A DNA stretch of 64,000 bases, taken from Eremophila alpestris peregrina. Its lineage: Eukaryota > Chordata > Aves > Passeriformes > Alaudidae. Under the pieces are notes generated by a model, which worked only from the letters and a program-made list of their open reading frames with translations, ran no database searches and was not told the origin of the DNA. A program made the translations under genes and the position numbers. Shown piece after piece: positions 56,701 through 59,700 of the stretch. Numbering within the stretch: the stretch's first letter is position 1; the number at the start of each line of letters is the position of its first letter. Location of the stretch: the NCBI GenBank assembly GCA_009792885.1, contig WMCF01000014.1, forward strand, positions 15,636,049 through 15,700,048, in the 5' to 3' direction.

Positions 56701-59700
56701 ACATAACAGTGTCTGAAGGCAGCATTCAGAAAGGACCTCAATAATGCAACCCATGAATGACCACTGAATTATTTTTTTCAGTATTTTAAAACATAATTTG
56801 AGGATCAGTTGCAGAGGGCAGGAAGGTTCAGGAAGCTCCCAGCAGTGGCACATGTTGGTATGGAAAAAGAGGAGAGGGCATGGGAATGGAGGCAGCATCT
56901 GAGTGGTAAGGTCCTGAAGAGGGGAAAGATGCACAGAGTGGCAGTGACAAACAAATGAGAAAGGAAATAAAGAAGCCAGGCAGTAGAACATCAGTAGAGG
57001 ACAAATGCAGAACAGCAGCTGAGATGTGCAGGGAATATGACAGCTATGGATGAGTTATTGTGTGCTTAGCTGGGCAGTACCTCACAGAGGATGCCTGTGC
57101 AGGCTATCAGCAGCTTGTGGTGGACTGACCCAGGGATCCAGGGAGTCATCTGGAGAAGCTGGGAAGGAATACCCCAGGAAGAAAACAGCAAATGTGACAG
57201 AGAAGGGTAAAGTGGAGGAACTCAGAGAAAGGAAAGCAGAAATGACGAAGCAGAGGATGCAGTCAAATTACTGCACAATAGTAAAGTGGTGAGAGGTACA
57301 TCTCAATTAACTCACAAGTGCTCTCAATTAACTACAAGGTTAATTGCAGCTGAGGTTAGGAGCAGGCAACATGGAAGCATGTGTCTATGGAGGGTCAATG
57401 AAGCAACCCTATAGAAGGGCCTGAGCATGTCCCCTTTTTGAAGTTCCCCTCTGCAAAAAAAGCCAGCCTCACCAGACCTGAATTCCTGGTACAGCTGCAT
57501 ATGCCATGCCATGCTGTGCCATGTCTCTTACTTTCTTTGCAACTGGGAAATCATGAATTTCTCTTAGAAGCCTGGATTTTGACAACCTGAGGATGTCGGC
57601 TACAGCACCAGAACTATTTTCTAAAGAGAGGAGACTGAGAAAACACTTGGCTGCTTGAGCCTCAATGTAGCAAAGCCTAATTAAAAACGTTGTATTTTTC
57701 TTAATTCAGTTAAAATATGCATAAAAGAGAACAGGTTTACCATTTTTACCAGGAATGCCCTCAAATAGAACATCTTTGTTAGGAGATAAATAAAAACCAA
57801 AAGAGAAAATCAATTAATTAAATTGTGATGTGCCATGCTGTGACGAAATGCCAAACCAGAACTGTATCAAACACTATGGCATAGCGGGATGTTTTGCACC
57901 TCTCTTTAATCTCATGCATCTTGTGCTGATAGTTCACAAGGATGTGAAGAGATATAGAGAAGGAGGCCTGTGAGTTCTGCACCTTTGCACACATTCAAAC
58001 CTGACAGCTGGGAGGCTGCTGCAGTACTTTCCAAGGAGTTGGTGGAATTGCTGCTCTGAGAATACTTACTTGTATGTTAGCACAGCAGCTGTTTGCCTTT
58101 GCTTTCTGATGGTTGTCACTCACCAGGCCCCTGCCCCTGGCACCTGCACAGTGCAGGCAGGATCCTCCTAAGCTGCTGGGCTAAAACCCATCTTGTAGAA
58201 GTGTAACTGGTGACAGTGTGCAAGGCTGTGCAGTTCCATCCACGCATGTGTGATGGATTACCCTTTCTAAAACACACGTTTTCTTTCAACAGAGAGAAAA
58301 TACTTACAGGCTGACCAAGTTGTCCAAGTTTCCCTGGAGATCCAGGAGGTCCTTGATCTTTATTTTCCATATCTTCTATTCCTGATCCTCCTAGAGGCTC
58401 TGTGGACCCATCCTCTACTTCCTGACCTTCCTGGCCCTGAGTAATTAAAATGTGAAATACGAAAATATGTTGTATTACTTTTCCCATTTGTCTCTCTTCC
58501 CCTCTCCCCTCCCTTTCTCCCACAACCCCTGCCTTGTTCAATGCAGTCAGAACCTGATAGACGTATACAAACGTATACAATATACAAACGGTATATTCCA
58601 TTCAGCAAAGGCAATCCATATTAAAGATCATTCATGCACCTACAGATAAGTTGCTCTCTGAGCTGGTTACCTACATGCAAATGACCATGATCTCATTTCA
58701 TAGTCACATAAATCTGCACAGTCTGAGTCAATAGTGTAGGTTTGAAAAAAATATAATTTTCATATAGTCTGTCAGGGAAAAAATTGTGAGCTAAGACAGA
58801 CATGTTTAGGAGTGTTTTAGCCAGCTTCCCCAAGATCCAGGATGCTAACAAAGGAGGGTTACATATTGGTTAAAAAGTAGCAGAAGATGAAAAAATGGTA
58901 ACAAAAAGTAAACACAGACAACAGCAAGACTATGATATTGATAAACTTTAGTATTTGGTCAAGAGAAAGTAATAATAACAAAAGGAATAATGTAAATATT
59001 CCAGGAACAAAATAAGACCTTCCAGGAATGAAGCTTGGACATTAATACATATTTAGATTAGAAACCAGTATGTAGAACAAAACATGCAACTCAGTATTGT
59101 ATTTTGAAATAAGCACTAGAATTTACTCACATTTTAAAGCACCAATGAAATATTTTGAGTTCCATTATCAGCTAATGAAACCAGGAGGGATGAAATATAA
59201 TAACTCTCAAAGCATTTTAATGTTAACAGAATGACTGCTTTCAGCAAAGGAACTGTAAGCTTATTTTTTCAAAGATCTTTCTGGGTTTTGCCAAAAGGAA
59301 AGGTCCTAAAGACCAGCAATTTTTTTTAAATTTTTTTTTTTTAAATCTGGACTTCTGGACTCATTACAGAATTTTTTTCCCATCTGGAAAAGCGTTAGAA
59401 GACAATCTATTTCGTTAAGCTGTGGGTAGAGATCATAGTCTGAATGAGATAACAGGATTGTTGATCCAGCGTTAGAGTACTGAAAGAGGTAGTAAATGAT
59501 ATGGCAGGACCCCTCTCAATCATCTGCCAAAGGTCTTGGGAGTCTGGGCAGGTTCCTGTCGACTGGGAGATAATCAGTGTTATTCCAGTCTACAAAAAGG
59601 GTGTAATGGAAGATGTAGAACTACAGATCTGTTAGCCTAACCTCAGTTCCTGAAACATTAAGGAGAAGATTGAGTACCATTGAAAAGCATTTAAAGAACA